This document shows positions 9,329 through 18,694 of a DNA stretch of 47,555 bases, piece after piece (the first letter of the stretch is position 1; each line of letters starts with the position of its first letter). The position numbers and the translations under genes were made by a program. Under the pieces are notes generated by a model. It saw only the letters and a list, made by a program, of their open reading frames with translations. It did no database searches and was not told the origin of the DNA. This stretch comes from a bacterium. GTDB taxonomy: Bacteria > Actinomycetota > Acidimicrobiia > Acidimicrobiales > Bin134. Where the stretch lies: positions 1-47,555 of the forward strand of contig JAPOSH010000044.1 of assembly GCA_026709815.1 (NCBI GenBank), in the 5' to 3' direction.

Positions 9329-9625
9329 TCACCGCTGCTCAGCGGCCCCTGCCTGATCCTTCAGGCGCCCTTCGAGGCGGCCTATCCTGCCGGCCAAATC
9401 CATGAGAAGACCGGTCAGCTGATCCAATCTCTGATGAACCCGGACAAATCCGGCCTGCGTCTCATCCCGGTAGGCCTTCAACTGCGCCTGCGTCTCATCC
9501 CGGTGAGCTTTCAACTGCGCCTGCGTCTCATCCCGGTGAGCCCTGAGATCGGCGCGGTGCGACCGGTCGAGGTACAGCATGAGAGCGATTACGACCCCCA
9601 GCATGGAAATGATGACTTGTTCCAC
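9329..9625 (-). CDS. Short membrane-anchored coiled-coil protein with tandem RDETQAQLKAH repeats
   Basis: N-terminal hydrophobic anchor followed by AHRDETQAQLKAHRDETQAQLKAYRDETQAGFVRVHQRLDQLTGLL. Confidence 0.6.
   Translation of the reverse strand: MEQVIISMLGVVIALMLYLDRSHRADLRAHRDETQAQLKAHRDETQAQLKAYRDETQAGFVRVHQRLDQLTGLLMDLAGRIGRLEGRLKDQAGAAEQR
9455..9547. repeat. 33-bp tandem repeat, about 3 copies, inside the coiled-coil ORF
   Basis: ctgcgtctcatcccggt... begins at 9455, 9488 and 9521 (33-bp period). Confidence 0.9.
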
Positions 9626-9688
9626 TTCGGTTCTCCCGAAAAGGTGCGAAATTGGGGAAGCAGCATCACTATACCGGGCCTCGGCCGA

Positions 9689-10804
9689 TCACCGGGCCAG
9701 ATCAGCGAGTTTGACCAACTCGGGCTCGATGCGCTCCACCGGTCCTGCGGGCAGGAAGAAACGCCAGAAGATGCTGCCCGCAGGGCGGCCCTCGGTGTCC
9801 AGCCAGTTGTCGACGCCGGGATCTTCGTGGGCGATCACCATCTTGAAGGCGCCGTCGGCCTCCAAGGTCGTGTTGGCCCGATTTCGGCTGGTGACTCGGT
9901 TGGCGTAGTCGTAGGTCTGGCCGAAGGCGGTCCACAGGCACACGTTCCCGAACTTGCACTCCGGCCACCGCCCGGTCATCACCAGGGCTTCGTCAGGGCC
10001 GAGCACATAGCGCCCCATGGTGTAGTAGGCGTCAAAGGCGGCAAAGCCCATCGTGCCGGGCGGCTGGGGGTCGGGCAGAACGTTGGGCTCTCGGCTGACC
10101 CATGCCGGGAGCGGATAAGTGCCGGGGACGGGCTGCTGCACAGTCTTGCCCAGCACATGGTTGGTCACCCGGCCGATGGCCGCAGCCACGGTCTCGTCAC
10201 CCCAGCGTGCGGCCGGGCCCACCGGCGAAAGGCACTCGATTGCCAGCGGGATGTGGAGCGACTCGTCGGCCGCCGCGGGCTTGGGGAACTCGAAGTAGTG
10301 GCGAGTGGTGATCCGGCCCGATTCGGGGGGCAAGTCCAGCCAGTTGCGGTCCCGGGGCGCGCCGCCCAAGAACACCTCATAGTTGCCCTCGGCGTCCACC
10401 TCGATGTCGTCGTCGTTGAGCACCCCGCCGGTGCCGGTGGCATATCGGCCCTCCGATGAGCCCAGCTCCACCGTGAACGACGTGTAGACCGCTCCGGCCA
10501 AATTGCCGGTGACCCGATAGGCCAGATCACTGCTCACCGGGGCCTCGAAGTACACCGCATCGGCATTGTCACCGGTGAACTTGCGGGTGGGCGACACAAT
10601 GCGGCGCCACACCGGGCGCTCAGGGTCGAACTCCGCGTGGGCGAACAGAGCCGACTGGAGGATGTGCAGCGCCAATCGGTGGCTGTCGGCGATGTCCTGC
10701 TCGCCGAACACCCCCCACTCCTCACCGCAAAACCGGTCGCTGGCTTGCGATAAGGCGTCAACCATGTCGGCCCACGCGGCCTGGGTCTTGGTCTGCTCTG
10801 CCAT
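9689..10804 (-). CDS. DUF1214/DUF1254-like protein
   Basis: 371-aa product from MAEQTKTQAAWADMVDALSQASDRF...; C-terminal DGAFKMVIAHEDPGVDNWLDTEGRPAGSIFWRFFLP is typical of DUF1214 proteins. Confidence 0.75.
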   Translation of the reverse strand: MAEQTKTQAAWADMVDALSQASDRFCGEEWGVFGEQDIADSHRLALHILQSALFAHAEFDPERPVWRRIVSPTRKFTGDNADAVYFEAPVSSDLAYRVTGNLAGAVYTSFTVELGSSEGRYATGTGGVLNDDDIEVDAEGNYEVFLGGAPRDRNWLDLPPESGRITTRHYFEFPKPAAADESLHIPLAIECLSPVGPAARWGDETVAAAIGRVTNHVLGKTVQQPVPGTYPLPAWVSREPNVLPDPQPPGTMGFAAFDAYYTMGRYVLGPDEALVMTGRWPECKFGNVCLWTAFGQTYDYANRVTSRNRANTTLEADGAFKMVIAHEDPGVDNWLDTEGRPAGSIFWRFFLPAGPVERIEPELVKLADLAR

Positions 10805-10901
10805 GGTCATATCCCCCTTCGGCTTCGCCGGGACGTTACCTCGGCACCTCGAGGCCCCCACCATCCACCATTGCGTCATCTCCCCTGGATATGGTCCAAC
10901 T

Positions 10902-11477
10902 GTGAGCACAGTTCTCGTAGACGCCGCGGCTGACGCCGTTTCGGATGCGACCCCGGACGGTGTCCCGGCGGCGGTGCCCCGGCTTCCCGTCCGCGTGATC
11001 CGCAGTCCGCGTCGGCGCAAGACGGCCGCAGCGAAGGTCCAGCCCGATTGCATCGAGGTGCGGGTGCCCGCGGGGATGACCCCGGATGCCGAAGCCGAGA
11101 TGGTGGCAAGTCTGGTGACCCGCCTCGAGCGCAAGCGGGCGGCCGAGGTCTGCGGCCCGAACCTGGCCGATCGGGCGGCCGAGCTCGCCTCTCGTTACGG
11201 CTTGGCCCAGCCGGAGTCGGTTACCTGGGCCGAGCAGAACGACCGCTGGGGATCGTGTACTTCGGCCCGGGGCACGATCCGCATCTCCACCCGTCTGGCC
11301 CGGGTGCCCGGCTGGGTGCTCGATGCCGTCATCGTCCACGAGCTGGCCCACCTCAGCGAGCCCAACCACGGCCCCGCCTTCTGGGAGCTGGCCAACCGCT
11401 ATCCCCGCCAAGAACGCGCCTCCGGCTTCCTCGAAGCCATGTCAGCCGGCCACTCCGACCCCCGCCACACCGTCTGA
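10902..11477 (+). CDS. M48-type (YgjP/DUF45-like) metallopeptidase
   Basis: GTG start; NDRWGSCTSARGTIRISTRLARVPGWVLDAVIVHELAHLSEPNHGPAFWEL (HELAH zinc motif). Confidence 0.9.
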   Translation: MSTVLVDAAADAVSDATPDGVPAAVPRLPVRVIRSPRRRKTAAAKVQPDCIEVRVPAGMTPDAEAEMVASLVTRLERKRAAEVCGPNLADRAAELASRYGLAQPESVTWAEQNDRWGSCTSARGTIRISTRLARVPGWVLDAVIVHELAHLSEPNHGPAFWELANRYPRQERASGFLEAMSAGHSDPRHTV

Positions 11478-11516
11478 GCCCCAAGATTATTCAAAACTAG
11501 AATTAAGGAGAGCCCC

Positions 11517-12602
11517 ATGCGCGGTGCCGTTTTGCACGCCAGCCCCGGCGAGTTGGTCGTCGAGAATCTCACCGTGGACAAACCCGATCCCAACGAGGTG
11601 CTCATCAATACCACCTATGCCGGCCTGTGCCACTCCGACCTGCACTTCATGGACGGCCATTGGCCGGTGGCGGCGCCGACGGTCATGGGCCACGAGTCGG
11701 CGGGCGTGGTGGCCGCGGTGGGCGAGGACGTGACGTATGTGAAGCCTGGCGACCACGTCATCACCTGTGTGTCGATGTGGTGCGGGGTGTGCAGCAAGTG
11801 TCTGGACGGCAAGCCCTACATGTGCCTCAACGCCGACTCCATGCGCTCGGGACGGCCAAGCCCCTCGCTGCAGCTCGACGACGGCCGGAGCTGCATCGCC
11901 TTCGCCGGGCTGGGGTCGTTCGCCGAGGAGCTGCTGGTACACGAGCGGGCGGTGGTCAAGATCCGCGACGACATGCCGCTGGACCGGGCTGCTCTGATCG
12001 GCTGCGGGGTCACCACCGGCCTGGGAGCCGTGATGCGCACCGCAGCAGTGCCCGCCGGATCGAGTGTGGTGGTGATCGGCTGCGGCGGCATCGGGCTGTC
12101 AGCCGTGCAGGGGGCCCGCATCGTGGGAGCGACGCCGATCATCGCAGTGGACGTGGCAGCATCCAAACTGGAGGCGGCGCGGCGCCTGGGCGCAACCCAC
12201 ACCGTCGATGCGTCACAGTCCGATCCGGTGGCCGCGGTCCACGAGATCACCGCGGGCGGCGCCGACTACTCGTTCGAGGCCATCGGCTTGACGGCCACCG
12301 TCGAGCAGAGCTGGGCCATGCTCGGTGCCGGCGGCACGGCCACCATCATCGGGATGCTGCCCATGACCAGCCAGGTGACCATTCCCGGCGGTGAGATCAT
12401 CTTGAGCGAGAAGAAGCTCCAAGGCTCGCTCATGGGGAGCAACCGCTTCCGGCTGGACATGCCCAAGTTCATCGACCTGTACCTTGACGGGCGGCTCAAG
12501 CTGGACGAGATGGTTTCGGCCACCATCGGCATCGACGAGGTGAACGACGGCTACGCGGCCATGAAGGCGGGCGAGACCCTTCGCTCGGTCGTAGCCTTCT
12601 GA
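11517..12602 (+). CDS. Zinc-dependent alcohol dehydrogenase (MDR superfamily)
   Basis: GLCHSDLHFMDGHWPVAAPTVMGHESAGVVAAVGEDV, Cys-rich structural zinc segment, VVVIGCGGIGLSAVQGARIVGA. Confidence 0.92.
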   Translation: MRGAVLHASPGELVVENLTVDKPDPNEVLINTTYAGLCHSDLHFMDGHWPVAAPTVMGHESAGVVAAVGEDVTYVKPGDHVITCVSMWCGVCSKCLDGKPYMCLNADSMRSGRPSPSLQLDDGRSCIAFAGLGSFAEELLVHERAVVKIRDDMPLDRAALIGCGVTTGLGAVMRTAAVPAGSSVVVIGCGGIGLSAVQGARIVGATPIIAVDVAASKLEAARRLGATHTVDASQSDPVAAVHEITAGGADYSFEAIGLTATVEQSWAMLGAGGTATIIGMLPMTSQVTIPGGEIILSEKKLQGSLMGSNRFRLDMPKFIDLYLDGRLKLDEMVSATIGIDEVNDGYAAMKAGETLRSVVAF

Positions 12603-12632
12603 TCCTCTCCCCCCGCCCCGCTCGTTGGGCTG

Positions 12633-13844
12633 CTAGCCCCGCAGGTTGGGCAGAACGTCGGCCAGGGCGTCTAACAGGGTGTCGATCTCATGGTCGGTGA
12701 TGACCAGCGGCGGGCAGATGGCCAAAGCCGACCCGATTGGGCGCAACACCACCCCCGCCTCCAACAGCCGCATCCGGGCGGGGGCGGCGTCGCAGCCCAA
12801 TTCGGCGGCGTACACCGCCCCGGTCCCCCGATAGCTCTGAATGATCCCGTCGGCTTGGAGGGCGCCCAAGCCCTCGGAGAGCCTTTCAGCCAGGTGCGGC
12901 ACCCGCTGAACCAGTTGCTCTTCTTCCATCAGGGCCAGATTGGCCACCCCTGCGGCCATGCACGCGGGGTGACCGGCGTAGGTGTAGCCAGTGCGCAGCG
13001 CATAGCCGGGCTGCTCCAGCAAGTCGCACACCGCCCGGCTGCAAATCACCCCTCCCACCGGCTGGTAGCCCGAGGTGACCCCTTTGGCGAACGTCATCAG
13101 ATCCGGGGTCACGCCGAAGTGCTGAGCCCCGAACCATTCCCCCAAGCGGCCGAACCCGCAGATCACCTCGTCGAAAATCAGCAGGGCGCCGTGCTGGTCG
13201 CACAGTCGCCGCAGCCCCTCCAAGTAGCCGTCAGCCGGCGGAAACACCCCTCCCGCGCCCTGTACCGGCTCGGTGATGACGGCTGCCACCCGGCCATAGT
13301 TGGCGGCCATGACGGTGCTGACCGCTTCGATGTCGTCGCGGGGCACCTCGACGAAGTGGGGCAAAAGGTCGCCCCACCCTTCCCGGTTGCCGGCAATGCC
13401 CTGGGCGGAGGTGCCCCCGAAGTTGGTGCCGTGATAGGCGTCGGTGCGCCGGATGACGACCTGCCGGTCGGGCTCGCCCCGGAGCTGATGTGTCGCCCGG
13501 GCGATCTTGAGGGCGGAATCCACCGCCTCGGAACCCGAGCCGCAGAAGAACACCCGGCCGTCGGTGAGCGGCGAACGCATCGCAACCATCGCGGCCAGCT
13601 CCTCGGCTGGCTCATTCGTGAACGGGGCGAATGTCTGATAGGCGTCCAATCGCCGCATCTGGTCGGCCACGGCGTCGATGATCTCGGCCCGGCCGTGGCC
13701 CACCTGGCAGTACCAAAGGCTGGCCATGGCATCCAGGTATCGTCTGCCGTGGTCATCCCAGAGCGTGCAACCCTCGGCCCGCACGATGGTGACGAAGTCG
13801 TCAGCCGCAGGCGGGGTGAACGGGTGCAAGAACTTCGTGGGCAC
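12633..13844 (-). CDS. Class III PLP-dependent aminotransferase
   Basis: GSGSEAVDSALKIARATHQLRG, DAYHGTNFGGTSAQG, LLIFDEVICGFGRLGEWFGAQHFGVTPDLMTFAKGVTSGYQPVGGV. Confidence 0.92.
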   Translation of the reverse strand: MPTKFLHPFTPPAADDFVTIVRAEGCTLWDDHGRRYLDAMASLWYCQVGHGRAEIIDAVADQMRRLDAYQTFAPFTNEPAEELAAMVAMRSPLTDGRVFFCGSGSEAVDSALKIARATHQLRGEPDRQVVIRRTDAYHGTNFGGTSAQGIAGNREGWGDLLPHFVEVPRDDIEAVSTVMAANYGRVAAVITEPVQGAGGVFPPADGYLEGLRRLCDQHGALLIFDEVICGFGRLGEWFGAQHFGVTPDLMTFAKGVTSGYQPVGGVICSRAVCDLLEQPGYALRTGYTYAGHPACMAAGVANLALMEEEQLVQRVPHLAERLSEGLGALQADGIIQSYRGTGAVYAAELGCDAAPARMRLLEAGVVLRPIGSALAICPPLVITDHEIDTLLDALADVLPNLRG

Positions 13845-13906
13845 CGTCGAATACTAACGACCGCTGATTCACCGGCATGTCACCGGGAGTGGGATAGTCG
13901 GGGCTT

Positions 13907-14977
13907 ATGAAGCTGGGAATCGGAGTGGACATCTGGAACCAGGCTAGGCTGGACCCCTCGCTAGCCCGAGAGGAGCTGGCCAGGGTCCAGTTGGCCGAGC
14001 GCCTGGGGTACGACTCGGTGTGGTCGGCCGAGATCTACGGCGTCGACGCCATCACCCCGCTGGCCTGGATCGCAGCCCACACCCGACACATCCGGCTGGG
14101 CACCGCGGTGTGCCAGGTGGCGGCCCGGCCGGCGGTGACCACCGCTATGCAGTTCGGCACCCTGGAGGCGCTGGCCGGTCCCGGTCGGGCCATCTGCGGT
14201 TTGGGCCTGTCAGGCCCCCAGATCGTGGAGGGGTGGTACGGCCAGCCCTGGGGCAAGCCCAATGCGCTGCTGCGCGACTACGTGTCCATCATCAAGAAGG
14301 TGTTCGCTCGCCAAGAGCCGGTGACCCACGGCGGACCGCAGATCAGCCTGCCCTATGCCGGCGACGGCGCCTTGGGCGTCGGCAAGCCGCTGAAGTCGAT
14401 CTTGCACATGAACCCCGACATTCCCGTGTTCCTGGCCACCGGCGGGCCGTCCAACACCGCGCTGATGGCCGAGCTGGCCGACGGGTGGCTGCCGCTGGGC
14501 TACACCCCGGACAGCGCCCACCTCTACACCGAGTCCATCCAGAGGGGGCTCGACCGTGCCGGGCGCACCTGGGACGACATCGAGATCCAAGCCGGAGCCA
14601 AAGTGTCGATCACCGACGACGTGCAGGGGGCCATCGACGAGGCCAAGCCCCAGTTCGCTTTTCTGGTGGGGGGCTATGGAACCCGGGAGCACAACTTCCA
14701 CCGAGACGCCATGGTGCGACGGGGCTTCGGCGAGGCCGCCGAGCGCATCCAAGAGCTGTTCATGGCCGGGCGCCGGGACGAGGCGGTGGCCGCAGTGCCC
14801 GACGAGTACATCGACGACGGGGCGCTGATCGGCTCCCGCCCGCGCATCAAAGAGCGCTTCGCCCGCTGGTGCGACACCAAGGCCACCGGCCTCACCATCC
14901 GGGCCGACACCGAAGAGGAGCTGGCCTACATCGCCGAGCTGGCCGAGGCCCGCCCCCGCACCGACCGCACTCCGTAG
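13907..14977 (+). CDS. LLM-class (probably F420-dependent) oxidoreductase
   Basis: MKLGIGVDIWNQARLDPSLAREELARVQLAERLGYDSVWSAEIYGVDAITPLAWIAAHTRHIRLGTAVCQ. Confidence 0.9.
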   Translation: MKLGIGVDIWNQARLDPSLAREELARVQLAERLGYDSVWSAEIYGVDAITPLAWIAAHTRHIRLGTAVCQVAARPAVTTAMQFGTLEALAGPGRAICGLGLSGPQIVEGWYGQPWGKPNALLRDYVSIIKKVFARQEPVTHGGPQISLPYAGDGALGVGKPLKSILHMNPDIPVFLATGGPSNTALMAELADGWLPLGYTPDSAHLYTESIQRGLDRAGRTWDDIEIQAGAKVSITDDVQGAIDEAKPQFAFLVGGYGTREHNFHRDAMVRRGFGEAAERIQELFMAGRRDEAVAAVPDEYIDDGALIGSRPRIKERFARWCDTKATGLTIRADTEEELAYIAELAEARPRTDRTP

Positions 14978-14995
14978 GATTCACCGGAGCAGCCA

Positions 14996-15883
14996 GTGCC
15001 TCATCCGCCCTACCTGTGCACCGGTACGCTGGGCAGAGCGCCATGGGACGACAAGGCCCGGGCTGCTTCTGCCGCTGGATTCGCCCGGCTGTCGATCTAC
15101 GGGTGGGAGCACCGCAAACTGCAAGACCGCGGATGGGGCGACGCTCGCATCATGCGCCTCTTGAGAGCACTGGGCCTTGGGGTGGCCGAGTACGACGGGG
15201 CGGTTATGACCATGCGGTCACCGGAGGGTGCCGAGGAGACAGTGGCTTCAGCCGCGGCCCTGGACGCCCGGTCGATCACAGTGTTGGAGCATTCCCATTG
15301 GCAGCCGAGCCACCACATCGACCAGGCGGCGGCCACGCTGGCCGAGATCGCCGACCAAGCCGCCGAATACGGCATCCTGGCTTTGGTCGAGCCGTTCTCC
15401 TGGTCGCCATTGGACGATCATCGGGTAGCGGCTGAGATCGTCGAGCGGGCCGACCGCCCCAACACCGGCCTGCTCGTGGACACATGGCATCTGCAGCGGG
15501 GCCCAGAACGAGGCCTGCTCGATCCCGCCATCGACTCGGCCATGATCAAGGCCATCCAAATCGGAGACACTGGCCAAATCGGAGACACCGGCCCAGACCC
15601 CGCGGGCCAGCCAACCCCCCGAGAAATCGCCGACGAGTGCATACACCGTCGGCTCATGCCCGGCGATGGAACCAGTGATATTGCCGGATTGCTAGCTGGC
15701 CTGGCCGACCGCGGTGTCGATGCCCCCGTCGCCATCGAGGTGTTCTCTGACGAGCTGAACGCTCAGGAAATCAATGTGACGGCCCGCCAAGCGATGGAGT
15801 GCTTCAAGAAGCTTCGCCTCATCCCGGATGCCAACTGTCTCCAAAGGAACTCGTTGGAGGTTGGTGGATGGGAACAAATATGA
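14996..15883 (+). CDS. Sugar phosphate isomerase/epimerase-like TIM-barrel protein
   Basis: GTG start; ARAASAAGFARLSIYGWEHRKL...ALVEPFSWSPLDDHRVAAEIVERADRPNTGLLVDTWHLQRG...GLADRGVDAPVAIEVFSDELNAQ. Confidence 0.8.
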   Translation: MPHPPYLCTGTLGRAPWDDKARAASAAGFARLSIYGWEHRKLQDRGWGDARIMRLLRALGLGVAEYDGAVMTMRSPEGAEETVASAAALDARSITVLEHSHWQPSHHIDQAAATLAEIADQAAEYGILALVEPFSWSPLDDHRVAAEIVERADRPNTGLLVDTWHLQRGPERGLLDPAIDSAMIKAIQIGDTGQIGDTGPDPAGQPTPREIADECIHRRLMPGDGTSDIAGLLAGLADRGVDAPVAIEVFSDELNAQEINVTARQAMECFKKLRLIPDANCLQRNSLEVGGWEQI

Positions 15884-15995
15884 ATCTTGAACAGATCAAA
15901 AAGAAGATTGAGTTAGTCTGCGAAGTAGCGGACGCTAGTTTTGGTGCAAATTTTATTTTAATCGAAGAGTGAACATTGAGTTTATTTTCGCCGGT

Positions 15996-17234
15996 TCAGG
16001 CAGCGATGGAGGGTTGTCGCTGGGGCTGCTGGGGTGGGGGGTGGCTGTGGCGGGCTGGGGGATGGAGGGTGTGCCGGCGGGTCTGTTCGTTTTGTTCGAT
16101 GGTGTGGCCGTGTTTGTGGGCTTTGCGGTGGCAGCTAGGGCATAAGAGGACGAGGTTGTCGATGTTGGTGGACCCGTTGAGTTCCCAAGGCACGATGTGG
16201 TGGACATCGCAGGCTTGGAGTCGGATGCCGCAGCCGACGCAGCCGCGGTCTCGGCGGTACAAGGCCAGCTTCTGGGCTTTGGTGGGCGCCCGCTGGGCTT
16301 GACCCACATACAAGGGCTGTCCATCGGCGGAGAAGATCATCGGCACGATATCGGCATCACAAGCCAAGCGGCGGAACTCGTCCAAGTCGATCGGGGCTCC
16401 GTCGATGAGCCCGGCGCCGGCGAGCCGGCCCTCGATGGCGTCGTAATCGGCGGTCACCAAAAGCACCGTCTTCTGCGGGCGGACACCGCAGCACTCGCCA
16501 TCAGCCCCAGCTTTAGGGGCATCGGCGGGTTGTTGGGTGACGAGCGCCACCAGCGCGTCGGCGTTGCGCTGCTCGAAGGTGCGAACCGGATCGAAAGCAA
16601 TGTCATCGGCGAGCATCTTGTTGCTCATGGCACCGAGCGCAACCTTGACCCGATCACCGGCTATCTGGTCCAGCTCGGCGTGCAACACGACCATGCCGCC
16701 CGCCCCATCGAACACCTTGAGGGACCGGCGGGCCCGTTGCTGCTCAGAACGGCTCATCCCGTCGGCGGCCCGGCGCTGGTCCTCGCGGGCGGCCACGGTC
16801 TTCTTGTACTCATCGTGGTTCTGCCAGCCGCCCAGCTCCAACAGCTCCTGCTGGTCTTGGACGCTCATCGGCGCTCTTTTATGTGACTCCGCCACCATGG
16901 CGCCCTGCTCCGCGGACAGGCGCCCCTGCTGCACCGCGCCCAGCACATCCGGCAGCGCCTTCAGCCCTTCGGCGGTGCGGGCCAGTTGGCGGGCTTTGTG
17001 GGCGCTGATACCGAACTGATGGCACACCGACGCCGCCGCACTGCGCCCCTCGAGCTCGCCGTAACGGGCAATGAGACCAACCAGGTACCCTTCCGCTCGA
17101 CGGCGAACCGAATCAGCCTCACCCATCAAACCCAACAACTCCGAAGCGCTCAACTCAGAGAAATCAGGAAACCTGAAACCCCCGGCAACACCGGTATTAC
17201 TATATCTTTGACCGGGGTTTATTCCGGATATCAT
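15996..17234 (-). CDS. DUF222 / HNH endonuclease domain protein (13E12-repeat-like family)
   Basis: N-terminal DUF222-like region and C-terminal HNH: RRDRGCVGCGIRLQACDVHHIVPWELNGSTNIDNLVLLCPSCHRKAHKHG. Confidence 0.9.
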   Translation of the reverse strand: MISGINPGQRYSNTGVAGGFRFPDFSELSASELLGLMGEADSVRRRAEGYLVGLIARYGELEGRSAAASVCHQFGISAHKARQLARTAEGLKALPDVLGAVQQGRLSAEQGAMVAESHKRAPMSVQDQQELLELGGWQNHDEYKKTVAAREDQRRAADGMSRSEQQRARRSLKVFDGAGGMVVLHAELDQIAGDRVKVALGAMSNKMLADDIAFDPVRTFEQRNADALVALVTQQPADAPKAGADGECCGVRPQKTVLLVTADYDAIEGRLAGAGLIDGAPIDLDEFRRLACDADIVPMIFSADGQPLYVGQAQRAPTKAQKLALYRRDRGCVGCGIRLQACDVHHIVPWELNGSTNIDNLVLLCPSCHRKAHKHGHTIEQNEQTRRHTLHPPARHSHPPPQQPQRQPSIAA

Positions 17235-17423
17235 ACATCAAATTATACCGGACCCAGTGACAACAACCACCCAAAATAAGAAAAAATATAGCCAAAATCG
17301 GAAAAATTATAGAGCTTTTCTCTAGAAATCGAGATGGACTGGACTTTATCGGGACCGCCTTGGCGAAATCTTCGTCGGCGAGCAAGTGGCCTACCTCAGG
17401 GGATTGAAGGCTAGATTTAGCCT

Positions 17424-18623
17424 GTGAGCGCTGATGCCATCCCTCAAGAAGTCGACGACGCCATCGACACCCTTTTGGCCGAGCACGACCCCGCTGCCAT
17501 GTCAGTGGAGGAGTTCCGGGGCCACCAGTACGACGCCGGCCTGGCCTGGGTCCACTTCCCAGCGGGTTTCGGCGGCCTCGGACTGGCCCCCCGATTCCAA
17601 CGCCACATCGAAGCCCGCCTGCGCGACGCAGGCGCCGGTCCGCCTGATCCGGGCACGTTCTTCTTCACCCTGGCCGGACCGACCATCGTGACCCATGGCA
17701 CCGACGAGCAGAAGCGCCGGTTCCTGCGGCCTATGTTCACCGGAGAAGAGCGCTGGTGCCAGCTGTTCTCCGAGCCCGGTGCGGGCAGCGACTTCGCCGG
17801 TCTGGCTACTCGGGCGATCCGCGACGGCGACGTCTGGACCGTGGACGGCCAGAAGGTGTGGAACACCATCGCCCACCTGGCTGACTGGGGCATGCTGGTA
17901 GCCCGAAGCGACCCCGATGCCCCCAAGCACCGGGGCATGACCTACTTCGCTTTGGACATGCACGCCGAGGGAGTAGAGGTGCGTCCCTTACGCCAGATCA
18001 CCGGCGAAGCCGAGTTTAACGAGGTCTATATGACGGGCGTGCAGGTGCCCGACGCCAACCGCATCGGCGATGAAGGAGGCGGCTGGGGGGTGGCGCTCAC
18101 CACGCTGATGAACGAGCGCACGGTTATCGGGGGCGGCGGCTCGCCCAAGCGGGGCTCGGGCAGCATCGCCGAACTGGTACGGGTGTGGTCGGAGCTCTCC
18201 GATGAGCAGCGCACCTCAGCTCGTCTCGACCGGGTGATGAAACTGTGGAGCCAGGCCGAGACGCTGCGGCTCACCAATATGCGGGCCTCGCAGAACCGCC
18301 GGGCCGGCAACCCCGGACCCGAGGGCTCGGTGGCCAAGGCCATACACGCCGAGCTGAACAAGTCCGTCTTCGAGGAGTGCGTGAATCTCCAGGGGCCCGC
18401 CGGGTCGGTGGACTTCGACTACACCTTCCGCCGGCCCGAAGCGGTGTCGGTAACCGGCGTTGAGAACGGGGTCGGGCACGCCTTTTTGCGATCCCGAGCC
18501 AACTCCATCGAGGGCGGCACCACCGAGATCATGCGCAACATCCTGGGCGAGCAGATCCTCGGCCTGCCCGGCGAGCCCCGGGTGGACAAAGCCATCCCGT
18601 GGAACGAGGTCCCCCGCAACTAG
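17424..18623 (+). CDS. Acyl-CoA dehydrogenase
   Basis: WCQLFSEPGAGSDFAGLATRAIRDGDVWTVDGQKVWNTIAHLADWGMLVARSDPDAPKHRGMTYFALDM; C-terminal SIEGGTTEIMRNILGEQILGLPGEPRVDK. Confidence 0.95.
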   Translation: MSADAIPQEVDDAIDTLLAEHDPAAMSVEEFRGHQYDAGLAWVHFPAGFGGLGLAPRFQRHIEARLRDAGAGPPDPGTFFFTLAGPTIVTHGTDEQKRRFLRPMFTGEERWCQLFSEPGAGSDFAGLATRAIRDGDVWTVDGQKVWNTIAHLADWGMLVARSDPDAPKHRGMTYFALDMHAEGVEVRPLRQITGEAEFNEVYMTGVQVPDANRIGDEGGGWGVALTTLMNERTVIGGGGSPKRGSGSIAELVRVWSELSDEQRTSARLDRVMKLWSQAETLRLTNMRASQNRRAGNPGPEGSVAKAIHAELNKSVFEECVNLQGPAGSVDFDYTFRRPEAVSVTGVENGVGHAFLRSRANSIEGGTTEIMRNILGEQILGLPGEPRVDKAIPWNEVPRN

Positions 18624-18694
18624 GTCCGAACCTGCGGTCAAGCCAGCCGATCACCGTCTCAGCGGCGGCTGCTGCCGGTTAGCCTGTCGGCCAA

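Noticed and set aside
9455-9547. CRISPR-like repeats
   Set aside because: Contiguous 33-bp units without spacers, inside a coiled-coil coding frame.
17200-17385. 61-aa ORF upstream of the HNH gene (MLADEDFAKAVPIKSS...)
   Set aside because: Composition-driven ORF across the AT-rich flank, overlapping the HNH start; no supporting motif.
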